Shown here: one piece after another, positions 27,479 to 37,380 of the stretch
Layout of the letters: each line of letters starts with the position of its first letter
Numbering within the stretch: position 1 is the first letter of the stretch
Origin: Spirochaetota bacterium
Lineage (GTDB): Bacteria; Spirochaetota; UBA4802; UBA5550
Length of the DNA: 64,000 nucleotides
NCBI GenBank assembly: GCA_017999915.1
Contig: JAGNKX010000001.1
Location: 248,001 to 312,000, forward strand
Direction of reading: 5' to 3'
Notes under the pieces: generated by a model
Seen by the model: the letters and a program-made list of their open reading frames with translations, nothing else
Told to the model about the DNA's origin: nothing
Database searches by the model: none
Translations under genes and position numbers: made by a program

Positions 27479-29464
27479 ATGGCTGAAGTTACTCTTAAAG
27501 AGATTTATCCAGTGCCCGAAAGTTTCAAGAAAAAGGCATACATCAAAAGCCGCGCTGACTACGAAAAAATGTGGAAAGAGTCCCTTGCTGATTCAGACGC
27601 CTTCTGGGCAAAGATAGCCGAGGAGTATGTGACCTGGTTTAAGAAATGGGACAAAGTCAACGGCAGCAATTATGCCAAGGACATGAAAGATTTTAAAATC
27701 GAGTGGTACAAGGGCGGCAAGCTGAACGTGTCCTACAACTGCCTTGACAGGCACCTGGAAAAAAGAGGGAACCAGTTGGCCCTCATCTGGGAAGGAAACG
27801 ATCCCAGCGAAACGAGGAAGTTCACCTACAAACAGCTCCATGAAGAAGTCTGCAAATTCGCCAACGTTCTCAAGAAAAACGGCGTTAAGAAAGGCGACCG
27901 TGTCACTTTCTATCTGCCGATGATCCCCGAGCTGATGATCGGTATCCTGGCCTCTTCCCGCATCGGCGCCGTTCACTGCGTCGTATTCGGCGGCTTCTCA
28001 GCTGAAGCGCTCCGCGACCGCGTCAACGACAGCGGCTCTGAAGTGCTCGTCTCCTGCGACGGCACCTTCCGCGGCGCCAAGGCCGTTCCCCAGAAAGACA
28101 ACGCCGACAAGGCCCTGACGGAATGCCCGGGCGTCAAGAACCACATCGTCGTGAAACGGGTCGGCGACCAGATCAAGTGCACATGGAACAGCAAGACCGA
28201 CAAGTGGTGGCATGAAGAAATGGCTTCTGTCGACGCGAAATGCGAACCGGAACAGATTGAAGCGACAGACCCCCTGTTCATCCTCTACACCTCCGGATCG
28301 ACCGGAAAGCCGAAAGGCGCCATGCACTCAACCGGCGGATACCTTGTATTCACCGCCTTCACCCACAAGATGATCTTCGACTACCATGACGGCGACATCT
28401 ACTGGTGTACCGCTGACATCGGCTGGGTAACCGGACACTCCTACATCTGCTACGGTCCTCTCTGCAACGGCGCAACGACCGTCATGTTCGAAGGCGTTCC
28501 CAACTATCCGGATCCGGGCCGTTTCTGGGCAGTCGTCGAGAAGCACAAAGTCAACATATTCTACACCGCTCCGACCGCCATCCGCGCCATCGCGAAAGAA
28601 GGCGACAGCTGGGTAGACAAGCACAACATCAAGACCCTCCAGCTCCTCGGATCAGTGGGCGAGCCCCTGAACCCGGAAGCATGGAACTGGTACTATCAGA
28701 AGATCGGCCGCGGCGAGTGCCCGATCGTCGACACCTGGTGGCAAACCGAGACCGGCGGCATCCTCATCACCCCGCTTCCCGGCGCCATTGACATCAAACC
28801 CGCCATGGCTACGGTTCCCTTCTTCGGCGTCGAGCCCAGCATCGTCGACGATGAAGGCAAGGTGCTCGAGGGCGTCTGCACCGGCAACCTTTGCATCAAT
28901 CGTTCATGGCCTGGCCAGATGATAGGCGTGTACGGAGATCCCAAGCGGATGTTCGACACCTATTTCGCGCAGTTCCCGGGCAAATACTTCACCGGTGACG
29001 GCTGCAAACGCGACAAAGACGGCTACTATCAGATCACCGGCCGCGTTGACGACGTTATCAACGTATCCGGACACCGGATGGGCACCGCCGAGGTCGAATC
29101 GGCCCTCGTATCCAACAAGAACGTGGCCGAGTCCGCCGTTGTCGGTTATCCGCACCCGATCAAGGGCCAGTCGATCTACGCGTTCGTAACGCTGAAATCC
29201 GGCATCGCCAAGACCGATGACCTCAAGAAAGAGCTTATCGCGACCGTCCGCAAGGAGATCGGCCCCATCGCAACACCGGATATCATCCAGTGGGCGGACG
29301 TTCTTCCCAAGACCCGTTCCGGCAAGATCATGCGCCGGATCCTCAAGAAGATCGCGGCCAGCGACTTCGACAAGAGCGGCATGGGCGACACCTCGACCCT
29401 CGCCGACCCGACCGTCGTCGATACGCTGATCGCGGGCGCCAAGGAAGCTCAGGGCAAGAAGTAA
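27479..29464 (+). CDS. acs: Acetyl-CoA synthetase (AMP-forming)
   Basis: 661 residues, normal length, with GGAGG eight bases before ATG 27479. It activates acetate to acetyl-CoA through acetyl-AMP. Motifs: ATP-binding [23 protein letters not shown], the hinge region [20 protein letters not shown], and the C-terminal [10 protein letters not shown] whose lysine is the usual acetylation site. The codon choice is rather uniform and C-ending, as for a highly expressed gene. It is followed by a strong terminator and appears monocistronic. Confidence 0.97.
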   Translation: MAEVTLKEIYPVPESFKKKAYIKSRADYEKMWKESLADSDAFWAKIAEEYVTWFKKWDKVNGSNYAKDMKDFKIEWYKGGKLNVSYNCLDRHLEKRGNQLALIWEGNDPSETRKFTYKQLHEEVCKFANVLKKNGVKKGDRVTFYLPMIPELMIGILASSRIGAVHCVVFGGFSAEALRDRVNDSGSEVLVSCDGTFRGAKAVPQKDNADKALTECPGVKNHIVVKRVGDQIKCTWNSKTDKWWHEEMASVDAKCEPEQIEATDPLFILYTSGSTGKPKGAMHSTGGYLVFTAFTHKMIFDYHDGDIYWCTADIGWVTGHSYICYGPLCNGATTVMFEGVPNYPDPGRFWAVVEKHKVNIFYTAPTAIRAIAKEGDSWVDKHNIKTLQLLGSVGEPLNPEAWNWYYQKIGRGECPIVDTWWQTETGGILITPLPGAIDIKPAMATVPFFGVEPSIVDDEGKVLEGVCTGNLCINRSWPGQMIGVYGDPKRMFDTYFAQFPGKYFTGDGCKRDKDGYYQITGRVDDVINVSGHRMGTAEVESALVSNKNVAESAVVGYPHPIKGQSIYAFVTLKSGIAKTDDLKKELIATVRKEIGPIATPDIIQWADVLPKTRSGKIMRRILKKIAASDFDKSGMGDTSTLADPTVVDTLIAGAKEAQGKK

Positions 29465-29484
29465 GTCGCTTGTAACGAAAACAG

Positions 29485-29517
29485 AAAAAGCGGCGATGAA
29501 AATCGCCGCTTTTTTTT
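29485..29517 (+). terminator. Rho-independent terminator after acs
   Basis: Stem of about 13 bp (29485-29497 with 29502-29514), loop GAAA, followed by a T tract to 29517. Confidence 0.92.
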
Positions 29518-29626
29518 GCCTTTAGCGCCGGGCAAAATGCACATTATGCATTAATGGACTTGACTTGCCTGTTATAACATTTCTTGATATATACAAAAAT
29601 GACGATCAATGACAGGTGATTTCACT

Positions 29627-30085
29627 ATGCACAAAGTGTTGGCGCAGATACTGGCGGTTCTAGTGTCATTGGCTGCATCCTGCACACCATCTTCACGGGA
29701 GGGAATTGCCGGCGACCCCGTTTCTTCATCAGCATCATCCCAAAAAATGATATTGCAGGAAGACGGCCACTGCCATCAGCGCGAATTCCCGGAAGGAAGT
29801 AACTGCTATTTGAGCAGTCTCAGGGAGCAACACTGCAGTGACTGCGGGACAAGGGAAAAGCTCTACGCCCTCGGATACCGGGTCGGCACAGGCCCACGCC
29901 CATGGGGATTCAGGCTCGGCATTGTCCGTATTCCCGCCGGCAGGGCTGCCGAATTCGAGGCTTTTGCGACAAGGAATTACCCGGCAAAATGCTCGGGCAC
30001 CATCATCCTTCCTCCATGCAATCCCGACGCAACGAGCATGAATGTCGACATAATATGGCCTTCCTGGGTCAGATTTGAGCAATAA
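29627..30085 (+). CDS. Hypothetical cysteine-rich lipoprotein
   Basis: 152 residues from ATG 29627, preferred to ATG 29609 because AGGTGA lies seven bases ahead. A lipoprotein signal ends with the lipobox LAASC (Cys19). The mature part has about eight further cysteines (DGHCHQ, SNCYLSS, HCSDCG, KCSG, PPCNP), consistent with disulfides in an exported protein. I recognise no family. It starts a co-directional series of small unassigned genes. Confidence 0.65.
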   Translation: MHKVLAQILAVLVSLAASCTPSSREGIAGDPVSSSASSQKMILQEDGHCHQREFPEGSNCYLSSLREQHCSDCGTREKLYALGYRVGTGPRPWGFRLGIVRIPAGRAAEFEAFATRNYPAKCSGTIILPPCNPDATSMNVDIIWPSWVRFEQ

Positions 30086-30225
30086 TCAACCAGTCAACCC
30101 GACCTGGAAAAACATCTATCTGCTTGACTTTTCGCTGAATGATACATATTTTATGGTGTTGTTCCAGAAACGGAAATTTTCAATCCCCGCGAAAGGCGCC
30201 AGTCGCGGATCGAGGTCCCGTCAGC

Positions 30226-30867
30226 ATGAAACATTTCGATACGGCATTGAGAGTCATCATCGCACTGCTGCTGATCGGCGGCTATATCGTCATGGCCGTC
30301 TCCAGGGACCTCTTTCTGATCCAGACAGCCTACTGGAAAAGGCTCATGGCTGTGTGCGGCCTGGTTTTCTACATCGTCGCCCTCGGCGCCATCCTGATAT
30401 CCCACAGGAACAGCGCGCGGCCTCTATGGGAGCTGCCCCTGGCCTTCATGGCTCCCTATCTTCTTTACGCTATCCTCTTTCTCTCCTTTGATCCGTCCTC
30501 GAAGGAGCTGTGGCGCTTCACCGGGGCTTTCCAGTTCATATCGATCTCCGGCGGATTTTTCCTGGGCATCGTCCTCTCCCCCCTGATAGCGGTCGCCATC
30601 GGGTCATACACCGGCAGGGAGGCCCTCGATTTCACCGTCCTGGGCTTTCGTTTCATCGACAGAATAGGCCTCAGAGCCTTCGGTATCGTGCTGGGCGCGG
30701 GCCTCCTGACTGCCCTTATGTACGTTACCTGGCTCCTTGTCGCGGAGATCCGTGAAATCAGCATCATGAAAAAAATCTTTTTTTTCCTGGTCCTCCTTGG
30801 CAACACGTCCCTGTTCGCGTACTACTCCTACACGCTGACGAGATTCGGCGCCGGCGTTAAGATGTGA
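30226..30867 (+). CDS. Hypothetical integral membrane protein (about six segments)
   Basis: 213 residues from ATG 30226, which has GAGGT about ten bases upstream and begins right before the first membrane segment; an earlier in-frame start adds an unlikely basic, cysteine-containing tail. About six hydrophobic segments are visible (near residues 8-26, 40-58, 70-86, 100-125, 145-170, 187-205). No motif is recognised. Its TGA overlaps the ATG of the next gene, so the two are translationally coupled. Confidence 0.7.
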   Translation: MKHFDTALRVIIALLLIGGYIVMAVSRDLFLIQTAYWKRLMAVCGLVFYIVALGAILISHRNSARPLWELPLAFMAPYLLYAILFLSFDPSSKELWRFTGAFQFISISGGFFLGIVLSPLIAVAIGSYTGREALDFTVLGFRFIDRIGLRAFGIVLGAGLLTALMYVTWLLVAEIREISIMKKIFFFLVLLGNTSLFAYYSYTLTRFGAGVKM

Positions 30868-31547
30868 TGGCCGCCGTGATGACCGACTATCCGGACATAA
30901 GGCATTCCGGCACGAATAAAACCTTTGACAAGGATACGGGCTGGACCGAGACAGCGGTTTCCATCGAGCAGGACGGAGGCGCCGTGACCGTCACAGAGAT
31001 CACAAACGAAAACGGCGCCGAAATCGCCCGAAAAACCGGCACGGGACTCATCAGCGCGGTCTACCCCGCGTTGCACCTGGTCCGGATAACCATGGAGGAC
31101 GGGACACGCAGGTATTTCAACACGGCGAAAAATGAATTCGACAATTCGGCTGAGCTCATCTTCAGGCGTTCCTCATTGAAAGGCTTCGATTACAGGAACG
31201 TGGACCACCTTCTGATCATACGACGCCATCTCCACGCCATAGCCTCGGTGTTTCTACAGATGCCTCCCCTCGTCGACGATGCCCGCCTGGAATGGTCGCG
31301 GAGCGGCCCGGTCGAGGAGGGCCGCCTCGGCGATTTGATGACTATTCGCGCAACCCTTCAGGACGACGGCGCGGGCGCCGACTGGTTCGGCGCCTGGATC
31401 ACCCTGTGCGGCACCCCTCCGGGCTACAGCGTCCGCACCTATTTCCGCCGCGAGGGTAGCGAGAACTGGGACATCGTCGTCACCTGCCCTCCGGAATGGC
31501 ATCCGAAGGTGAACGGCGTTATCGACGGTATTTTAAAGAACCATTGA
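30867..31547 (+). CDS. Hypothetical soluble protein, coupled to the preceding membrane protein
   Basis: 226 residues from ATG 30867 (TGATG overlap); a GTG at 30864 is an alternative. There is no signal peptide. The first half is predicted beta-rich (ETAVSIEQDGG, VTVTEITNENG, VRITMEDGTRRYF), and the second half holds RIEWSRSGP-like strands and a GYSVRTYFRREGSENW segment. I recognise no family. Coupling to the membrane protein suggests the two act together. Confidence 0.65.
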   Translation: MAAVMTDYPDIRHSGTNKTFDKDTGWTETAVSIEQDGGAVTVTEITNENGAEIARKTGTGLISAVYPALHLVRITMEDGTRRYFNTAKNEFDNSAELIFRRSSLKGFDYRNVDHLLIIRRHLHAIASVFLQMPPLVDDARLEWSRSGPVEEGRLGDLMTIRATLQDDGAGADWFGAWITLCGTPPGYSVRTYFRREGSENWDIVVTCPPEWHPKVNGVIDGILKNH

Positions 31548-31560
31548 GAGGATTCGACCC

Positions 31561-31887
31561 ATGGATGATCGGCCGCGGCAGATCCCGGTTTCAGAATGCA
31601 GGATATGCAAAAACCTGAAAGACCTTGAGACATCGTTCGTGAAGTTCGGCTGGGATGAAGGCAACATGTATCTCCCGGACGCCGCAAAAGAGCTGGTCCC
31701 GGCTCAGGACCTCAGGGCGCCGGGCTGTGAAAATCATCACGTCAAACAATGTCCCCTCTGCGGCCGCCTGTACCGATATGACATGACCCATGATTATTAT
31801 ATCAACGGAAGCGAGGACGAAGAGACCCTCAGGCGTCTCACGCCGGAGGAAATACGGCTTTTTCTATTGTCCCGGAAGGAACCATGA
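31561..31887 (+). CDS. Small zinc-ribbon-like hypothetical protein
   Basis: 108 residues. CRIC near residues 13-16 and CPLC near 63-66, plus a nearby C-E-N-H-H, could bind zinc. The remainder is acidic and helical, ending LTPEEIRLFLLSRKEP. It starts 13 bp after the preceding gene with GAGAGG upstream. No family or function is recognised. Confidence 0.6.
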   Translation: MDDRPRQIPVSECRICKNLKDLETSFVKFGWDEGNMYLPDAAKELVPAQDLRAPGCENHHVKQCPLCGRLYRYDMTHDYYINGSEDEETLRRLTPEEIRLFLLSRKEP

Positions 31888-31916
31888 CCCGGCTGAAATG
31901 ACAGGAGGTAACGGCA

Positions 31917-32591
31917 ATGACCATCGAACGTCTCATCAAGGTCTTTGACACGAAACGCGACCCCTACATGGAATGGCACGACGGCCCCAGCCTCCAGGAA
32001 GTCGACTCTGCCATGGCTGGCCTGGCCCAGGAAGAACGCGTTGCAGCGTCGCGCATCGTGGCGGAGCGCATACGGTGCGGCTATGATCCCTACCTCGGCA
32101 GGGCCGCGGAGCTCCTCGGCACGGAGGAATGCCGGAAGGCCCTGGAAGAGGCCCTGGCGTCAGGGCCGGGAACGATCGGCACGGGAAACATCGCCAGGAA
32201 CATACTGACCATGGGCCGAAGCGATGATGCCGTCGCCGCCCTGCGGTCCATCGTGGCAAACCGGTCCCTCGGATGGTCGGACCGGATCAACGCCCTGGTG
32301 AACCTGAAGATCGCCATCGGCGCCTCCGGCGCAGACCGGCCGATATCGGATTTCATAACCCCTGAGTTCGAATCGGTTATATTCGAAGCCGTGACGGACA
32401 ATGACTACCTGGTGCGCTACCACGCAGCGGAGGCTCTTCTGAAGGCAGCCGGCGATAAAATGGAATTGTCCGCTCACAAGGAACTCTTCGGTTATATCTG
32501 CGGAAAACACGCCGTTGACGGCTCGCCCGACAGTGAGGACCGCGAAGGCTTCCTGAGGGCCGCAGAGATGCTGCGAAGGATGTTACGTTAA
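31917..32591 (+). CDS. HEAT-repeat-like hypothetical protein
   Basis: 224 residues with AGGAGGT nine bases before ATG 31917. Several repeated helical units resemble HEAT/armadillo repeats (AVAALRSIVANRSLGWSDR, then VRYHAAEALLKAAGD). Such scaffolds usually bind other proteins. It is the last of the co-directional unassigned series and faces the TPR gene across 49 bp. Confidence 0.6.
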   Translation: MTIERLIKVFDTKRDPYMEWHDGPSLQEVDSAMAGLAQEERVAASRIVAERIRCGYDPYLGRAAELLGTEECRKALEEALASGPGTIGTGNIARNILTMGRSDDAVAALRSIVANRSLGWSDRINALVNLKIAIGASGADRPISDFITPEFESVIFEAVTDNDYLVRYHAAEALLKAAGDKMELSAHKELFGYICGKHAVDGSPDSEDREGFLRAAEMLRRMLR

Positions 32592-32640
32592 TAATTCATT
32601 GTGCAACAGGACGCCTTCACAACCGGCGCCCATCGCCATC

Positions 32641-33621
32641 CTACTTCTTTTTGCTGAAGTATTCCTGGAAAAGCTCGCGGTTCATGTTCAGGAGGCGGTC
32701 CCGTATCTGGGTTATGTTCTCGAAGTTGTAGCTCTGGATGCTGTAGTAGTCCAGGAGCCAGAGGTACTTGGTGATGAGGCGGGGCATTATGTTCGATGCC
32801 TCGACCTGGCCCTTGTTCATCTTCTGAAAGGTGAGCTCCAGGTTGTAGATGTCCTTCTGTATCCCTTCCACCTGGTGGGCGCTCAGGTTGCGCTTCACGT
32901 AAAACACGTCGTGGATAAAGCCGTAAATAGGGATCCACTCCGCGATATCCTTGAAATCGGCCCGCTCCTTTTTGACGATCTCCACTAGCTCCGTGATCGG
33001 CTTCGCCCTGAGCACGGTCAGGTCGATCTCGGCCGGGTCGATGAAGAAAGCCTCGCGGAAGGAGAGAAGGCTCTTTGTCGTGTCCCCTACGTGGAAATAG
33101 GCCTCTCCCAGGATCGCCATGAGCCTCGCGTTGCTCTTGTAGGAGCCCTTGGCGTACTCCAGCGTCTCGATGGCGTGCTTGTATTCCTCCAGCCGCAGAA
33201 AGCATTCTCCCAGGTTCAGGAGGAACTGGAAATTGCTGGACGTGTCCTGCTGCTCCCTGAAGGCAAACTTGTAATTGTCGGCTGCCTTGAAAAAAATATA
33301 CCTCATTGCGAACTTGAATGCCGACGAGGAGACCATGTTCTTGCTCTCCGCGTACTCGTTGAACACCTCCCACTGTCCCATCAGGTACTCGGCGGTGTCC
33401 TTCCCCTCTTCAAGGGTCTTCATCTCCTTTTCACGGTTGTTCCAGAATTTCGCAACCCGGTACGCTTCGATGAGGCCGGGATAATCAGCGTCGATGTCCA
33501 TCAGCTCGTCGACTTTGGCGACGGCGGCCGCGAATTCTCCCTTTTCGAGATGCTGATACACTTCGTTGATTCCGTTCAGGATCGGGTCATCGGAAAATGT
33601 TAGTTGGCCGTTCTTGTCCAT
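32641..33621 (-). CDS. TPR-like helical-repeat protein
   Basis: 326 residues, soluble. Tetratricopeptide-like units are visible: GEFAAAVAKVDELMDIDADYPG, LLNLGECFLRLEEYKHAIETL and LMAILGEAYFHVGDTTKSLLSF. The C-terminus (about 240-326) is aromatic-rich and unlike TPR. ATG 33621 lies six bases after the stop of the YhaN-like ATPase gene, so it is the third gene of that operon and probably a partner or adaptor of the ATPase and phosphoesterase. Confidence 0.75.
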   Translation of the reverse strand: MDKNGQLTFSDDPILNGINEVYQHLEKGEFAAAVAKVDELMDIDADYPGLIEAYRVAKFWNNREKEMKTLEEGKDTAEYLMGQWEVFNEYAESKNMVSSSAFKFAMRYIFFKAADNYKFAFREQQDTSSNFQFLLNLGECFLRLEEYKHAIETLEYAKGSYKSNARLMAILGEAYFHVGDTTKSLLSFREAFFIDPAEIDLTVLRAKPITELVEIVKKERADFKDIAEWIPIYGFIHDVFYVKRNLSAHQVEGIQKDIYNLELTFQKMNKGQVEASNIMPRLITKYLWLLDYYSIQSYNFENITQIRDRLLNMNRELFQEYFSKKK

Positions 33622-33627
33622 CGTCTC

Positions 33628-35784
33628 TTATAGCTCTACGAAGTTTCCCCAGTTCCGCTTGTCGCTCTGGTGGGTGAAGATGATCACCTGCCGCCTGTTC
33701 GAAATATAGGACACCAGATCCCTGAAGCGATTGCATCGATCATCATCCATAAACTGGAACGGTTCGTCAATCAATAATGGGAGCGCCGTATCCTCGTTTA
33801 TGAGAAAATCGGAGAGGGTGCATTTGATGGACAGCAGGAGCGCGTGGATGACCGGCGGCGTCATTTCCTCGATCATCTTGTTTTCGGTTATCATCTGAAG
33901 CACGGCGGCGTCGTCGATCTTGGTTATGTACTGGTTCCCGGTCAGGTGGTTGAACTTTTCCAGGGTACCGTCCAGCAGCTTCCGCAGCTGCTTTTCCTCG
34001 CTGCGCTCGACGGCCCGGGTCAGCATGCGCGTAATGAATTCCATCGAGTTGCGGTTGACCTTCCATTTCTTCAGCGTGCGGTCAATGGCGTTCTTTTCCT
34101 CGATGAGGGCGTTCATGGCGCCGCTGTTACCCGATGCCTGGAGAAATTCGCTGTCGATCTGCTGTAAAATCCTCTCCTTGGTCTCTATCTTTTCTTTTAT
34201 GATGGCCAGCTCCGTGCCGATATTCCGGATCAGATCCTCGATCTTGCTTGTTTCGTTCTCGATATCGTCGACGATATTCAGGGTATCGATGCTGTTGTGA
34301 ATCTCGTTTTTGATGATCTCCTCTTCCCGTTTCAGTTCGTCCAGCTTTTTCTGTATCTTGACCATGTACTCTTCTTCCTTTAAAGAGCTCTTGATCATCG
34401 CCAGGTCTTTTTTCCGCTCCGTGTAATTGACGTAATCTTCGAAATACTGGAGAAGAAGCTCGTAAATTTCAGTGAGCTTGTAGTCTTCCAGCAAGACCTT
34501 GCTCTTCTCCATGAGGACCGTGATCCGTTCCTTGAACTGCTTTTTTTCCTCTTCCAGCTTTTCCAATTCCTTGTCGTTCCTGAAAACCAGCATGCTTATG
34601 GCGATGGCGGCATTGGCTATCACGGCAGCTCCGAGAATAGCGATCAGCAGATAGAGATCCTTGGCAGGGTTCCCGCCGTTCTTTATCAGGATGCCCGCCA
34701 GTGCCGAGAGGGCAACGGCGGAAACGACGACGGCCGTCTTCTTGAGCCTCCTGCGCTTGCGTTCTTTTCTAAAGAAGAAATTATCGATCTTTTCATTGAG
34801 ATTCCTGACATCGTTGAACACTTCCTGGAGACGGTCAAGGTTCGTGCTGTCGTTTATGTCGATCCCGCTGAACTGCGGGAACATGGCGTCAAGCTCGGTC
34901 TTCATTTCTGTCATTGATTCAATCTTTTGCTGCTCCTTCTGGATCTCATCCTTGATGCCCTCGAATTCATCCTTGAGCTCCTCGACCTTGTGCAGGTTCT
35001 CGATGATCTTGTTCAGTATCTCCCTCTGGCTGTTGAGTGAATTGAGTGAATTATTCAGCTCATCCACCTCGCTCTGTATCGTGTTTTTCTCCCTCCGCAG
35101 CTTGTCATGGCGCGAACCGCTTATGTCCATGATCTGTATCTTCTTCTCAAGGTCCCGCTTGGCGTCCTCCAGGCGTGAAACCTCCGGGGGAAGACCCGGG
35201 TTGGCGCGGATGCCGCTCTCGAAGGTATTGATCATATTGAGATAATGATTGTAAAAACCGGTGTTTTCATCAAGGATGATCCGTTTCAACACTGATAGAT
35301 CGATGGTGCTGTCTTTGGCGATATCGGATGATGCCGGCATGAAGGATGAATTGACAAAGGCGGCGCAGTCGATCCTGTTCAGGAACTGCCGCAACATCCT
35401 GCTTTCGAAATCATCATCGCTGAAGCTCTGATTTTTGTTTCCCGCGGTGCCGTCCGACTTCACCTCGGAATAGATTATCTTCTCCGCGTTGTTGTGGATA
35501 AACTGTATCCGGTAACTCTTGTCGCTGGTCGTGCAGATGCGGTAGTACCCGTTGTCCGTGAGCGAAAAAAAGAGGTCCAGATACAGGGAGTTCCATACGT
35601 CATCCCCCAGGAACTTGCGATCCGTGAACTTGCCCCACATCACATCGATCATGCCGCGCGCCAGGAGACTCTTACCCGAGCCGTTCCTGCCGTAGACGAT
35701 GTTCAACCGGTCGCTGAAATTGATCACGCGGTTATCGAAGAGCCCGTGTTTGTACACCATGCATTTTATATACTGCACAGCCAT
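33628..35784 (-). CDS. Rad50/YhaN-like coiled-coil ATPase with membrane segments
   Basis: 718 residues. Walker A GRNGSGKS is at 32-39, and Walker B LLIDEP lies near 670-675, followed by a VIIFTHQ switch histidine. Between them are long Glu/Lys-rich coiled coils (about 215-345 and 400-600). Two hydrophobic segments (about 349-366 and 377-400) sit where Rad50 would have its hinge. That layout matches the Bacillus YhaN type rather than SbcC; a clear LSGGE signature is not seen. The start overlaps the phosphoesterase gene by 19 bp, the same pairing as SbcCD, Mre11-Rad50 and YhaO-YhaN. Probably an inner-membrane-anchored DNA-processing ATPase. Confidence 0.82.
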   Translation of the reverse strand: MAVQYIKCMVYKHGLFDNRVINFSDRLNIVYGRNGSGKSLLARGMIDVMWGKFTDRKFLGDDVWNSLYLDLFFSLTDNGYYRICTTSDKSYRIQFIHNNAEKIIYSEVKSDGTAGNKNQSFSDDDFESRMLRQFLNRIDCAAFVNSSFMPASSDIAKDSTIDLSVLKRIILDENTGFYNHYLNMINTFESGIRANPGLPPEVSRLEDAKRDLEKKIQIMDISGSRHDKLRREKNTIQSEVDELNNSLNSLNSQREILNKIIENLHKVEELKDEFEGIKDEIQKEQQKIESMTEMKTELDAMFPQFSGIDINDSTNLDRLQEVFNDVRNLNEKIDNFFFRKERKRRRLKKTAVVVSAVALSALAGILIKNGGNPAKDLYLLIAILGAAVIANAAIAISMLVFRNDKELEKLEEEKKQFKERITVLMEKSKVLLEDYKLTEIYELLLQYFEDYVNYTERKKDLAMIKSSLKEEEYMVKIQKKLDELKREEEIIKNEIHNSIDTLNIVDDIENETSKIEDLIRNIGTELAIIKEKIETKERILQQIDSEFLQASGNSGAMNALIEEKNAIDRTLKKWKVNRNSMEFITRMLTRAVERSEEKQLRKLLDGTLEKFNHLTGNQYITKIDDAAVLQMITENKMIEEMTPPVIHALLLSIKCTLSDFLINEDTALPLLIDEPFQFMDDDRCNRFRDLVSYISNRRQVIIFTHQSDKRNWGNFVEL

Positions 35785-36893
35785 TCCTCCAGGTTTGTAA
35801 ACCCGTCCCGGGTAATTTTGTTCAGTGATGCGGCGAGATCGCTTTTATCTATATCGTGGGGCAGGCCGCCCTGGTCAATCTGCTCCTTGATTATTTTATA
35901 GAATTCACCGCGCAGGGAATTCTCATACTGGTACTCCTCGATGAGGGAGTCAATGGTGGGCTCGCTCTTGTCAACAAGGTCCAGCTTGAAAAACTCATTT
36001 TTGTATTTCTGGAGCTCATACTGGCGGAGGACAAAATCGCGCTTCCCGGTCATTATGATCTGCTGTATCGTTTTCTTTGACTTGTTGTTTTCCAGCAGCT
36101 CCTTGATGGGCCCCATGGTCAACAGGTCGGAGCACGCCACGAGGTTCCGGTACAGCTTCATGGAATTCACGGTGAGACGCTTTATCTGGTAGAGCCTGTT
36201 TTCCTTTATGACGATGGAAATGACATAGCGGTCGCCCATCTCGTCGAACGACGTCGCCTCCGGTGTGCCGGGGCATACTCCGATGATCCGGTCCATGATC
36301 TTGAACATCTTGAAGCTGTGGCAGAAGCCGAAGGCGTAGAAGTCAAGCCCCAGGGCCTTGATGTCGTTTTTCTGAAGGCGGTATACCAGGAAATCGTTCT
36401 TTTCGTTGTCAAAATCAAAATCGACATGGAACAGGCCTATATGGAATCCCTCGTCGGAGATCTTTTTTATCTTCGAGATATCGTACCCCATGGTTCCGGA
36501 CAGGCCGTACACGTACACCTTCTGTCCGTTCTTCATATACAGGTAGGGAGCCGGGGCCGTGGTGCTCGAAAAAAGGCACGAGGCGTTGAAATCAAGGACG
36601 AAGGGCATGACCGTGTCCTTGTTGTTCAGCTCGCCCCTTCCCGGGGTGTACACGATTTCGGTCCCCGCGCTCCGGAGGCCCCTGAACTCGTTCTTGATCA
36701 GGTCGATGGTGTCGTTCCCGACGGTCCCGCCGTCGATGAGATCCCCGCCGATGAGGAACAGGTCGTGGCCCCGCGCTATGGCCGCAATGCGCTTGAATGT
36801 GTTCACCCGGGCGTAATCGGGAATATGGATCTCATTGTTCCTGATCCCCAGGTGAATATCCGACATGAAAAGAATCTTTATTTCGCTATCCAT
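35766..36893 (-). CDS. Mre11/SbcD-like metallophosphoesterase with degenerate metal site
   Basis: 375 residues from ATG 36893 (GGAA upstream); ATG 36929 is an alternative adding 12 residues. The first metal motifs are intact (FMSDIHLG and IGGDLID), but the usual GNHD/E appears as GRGE and the GHxH motif as GFCH, so several metal ligands are lost. The C-terminal 120 residues are helical and charged, like the Rad50-binding region of Mre11. With the coupled ATPase it forms an Mre11-Rad50-like pair; nuclease activity is doubtful on sequence. Confidence 0.78.
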   Translation of the reverse strand: MDSEIKILFMSDIHLGIRNNEIHIPDYARVNTFKRIAAIARGHDLFLIGGDLIDGGTVGNDTIDLIKNEFRGLRSAGTEIVYTPGRGELNNKDTVMPFVLDFNASCLFSSTTAPAPYLYMKNGQKVYVYGLSGTMGYDISKIKKISDEGFHIGLFHVDFDFDNEKNDFLVYRLQKNDIKALGLDFYAFGFCHSFKMFKIMDRIIGVCPGTPEATSFDEMGDRYVISIVIKENRLYQIKRLTVNSMKLYRNLVACSDLLTMGPIKELLENNKSKKTIQQIIMTGKRDFVLRQYELQKYKNEFFKLDLVDKSEPTIDSLIEEYQYENSLRGEFYKIIKEQIDQGGLPHDIDKSDLAASLNKITRDGFTNLEEWLCSI

Positions 36894-37048
36894 AGGAACG
36901 TTCCATTGAATGGTGGAAAAAATACGCATCAGACGTGCTATCTATATTGTCGTTTAAAAACGCGCAATTCTAAAGTTTTTATATACAAACTAAATATCGA
37001 CTATCGGACAACCACCTATCGGGTATCTTAATCTCCCGATGTAATCCC

Positions 37049-37192
37049 CATCCCCTCGGTCCATCTCTATCGAACCTCACCCCGCCTCCGGCGCGCCCTC
37101 TCCCATTGAGAATGGATAAAAGGAGAGGGCTCCTCTTCAAATCCCCTTCTCCGTTCTTCTAATTCTCAATGGGAGTAGGGGCTGGGGGATGA
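37049..37192. repeat. Intergenic inverted-repeat element
   Basis: A perfect 14-bp inverted repeat (37100-37113 with 37162-37175) lies inside outer CATCCCC/GGGGATG repeats (about 37049-37055 and 37185-37191). A second hairpin-forming CCCTCTCC/GGAGAGGG pair is nested inside. It occupies part of the 487-bp gap 36894-37380, which otherwise shows no gene. It may be a MITE-like or REP-like element. Confidence 0.55.
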
Positions 37193-37380
37193 TGGCATAA
37201 AGCATGAACAGAGCATGGGTGAGGTGTAAATTTTTTAATTGACAAATACCCATTCAACGACAAAAAGACTCATCTATATCCCCGGTCGGGTTCATCGCTA
37301 TCAATGATCCTGACAAGACATAATGTTTGACGGCTTCATAGTAAGCCGATGGCGCTAATACAGGTTCAGAGAGTTATACA

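Noticed and set aside
37201-37380. A promoter for the PASTA gene at TTGACA (37240-37245)
   Set aside because: There is no acceptable -10 box 16-18 bp downstream, so I did not list it.
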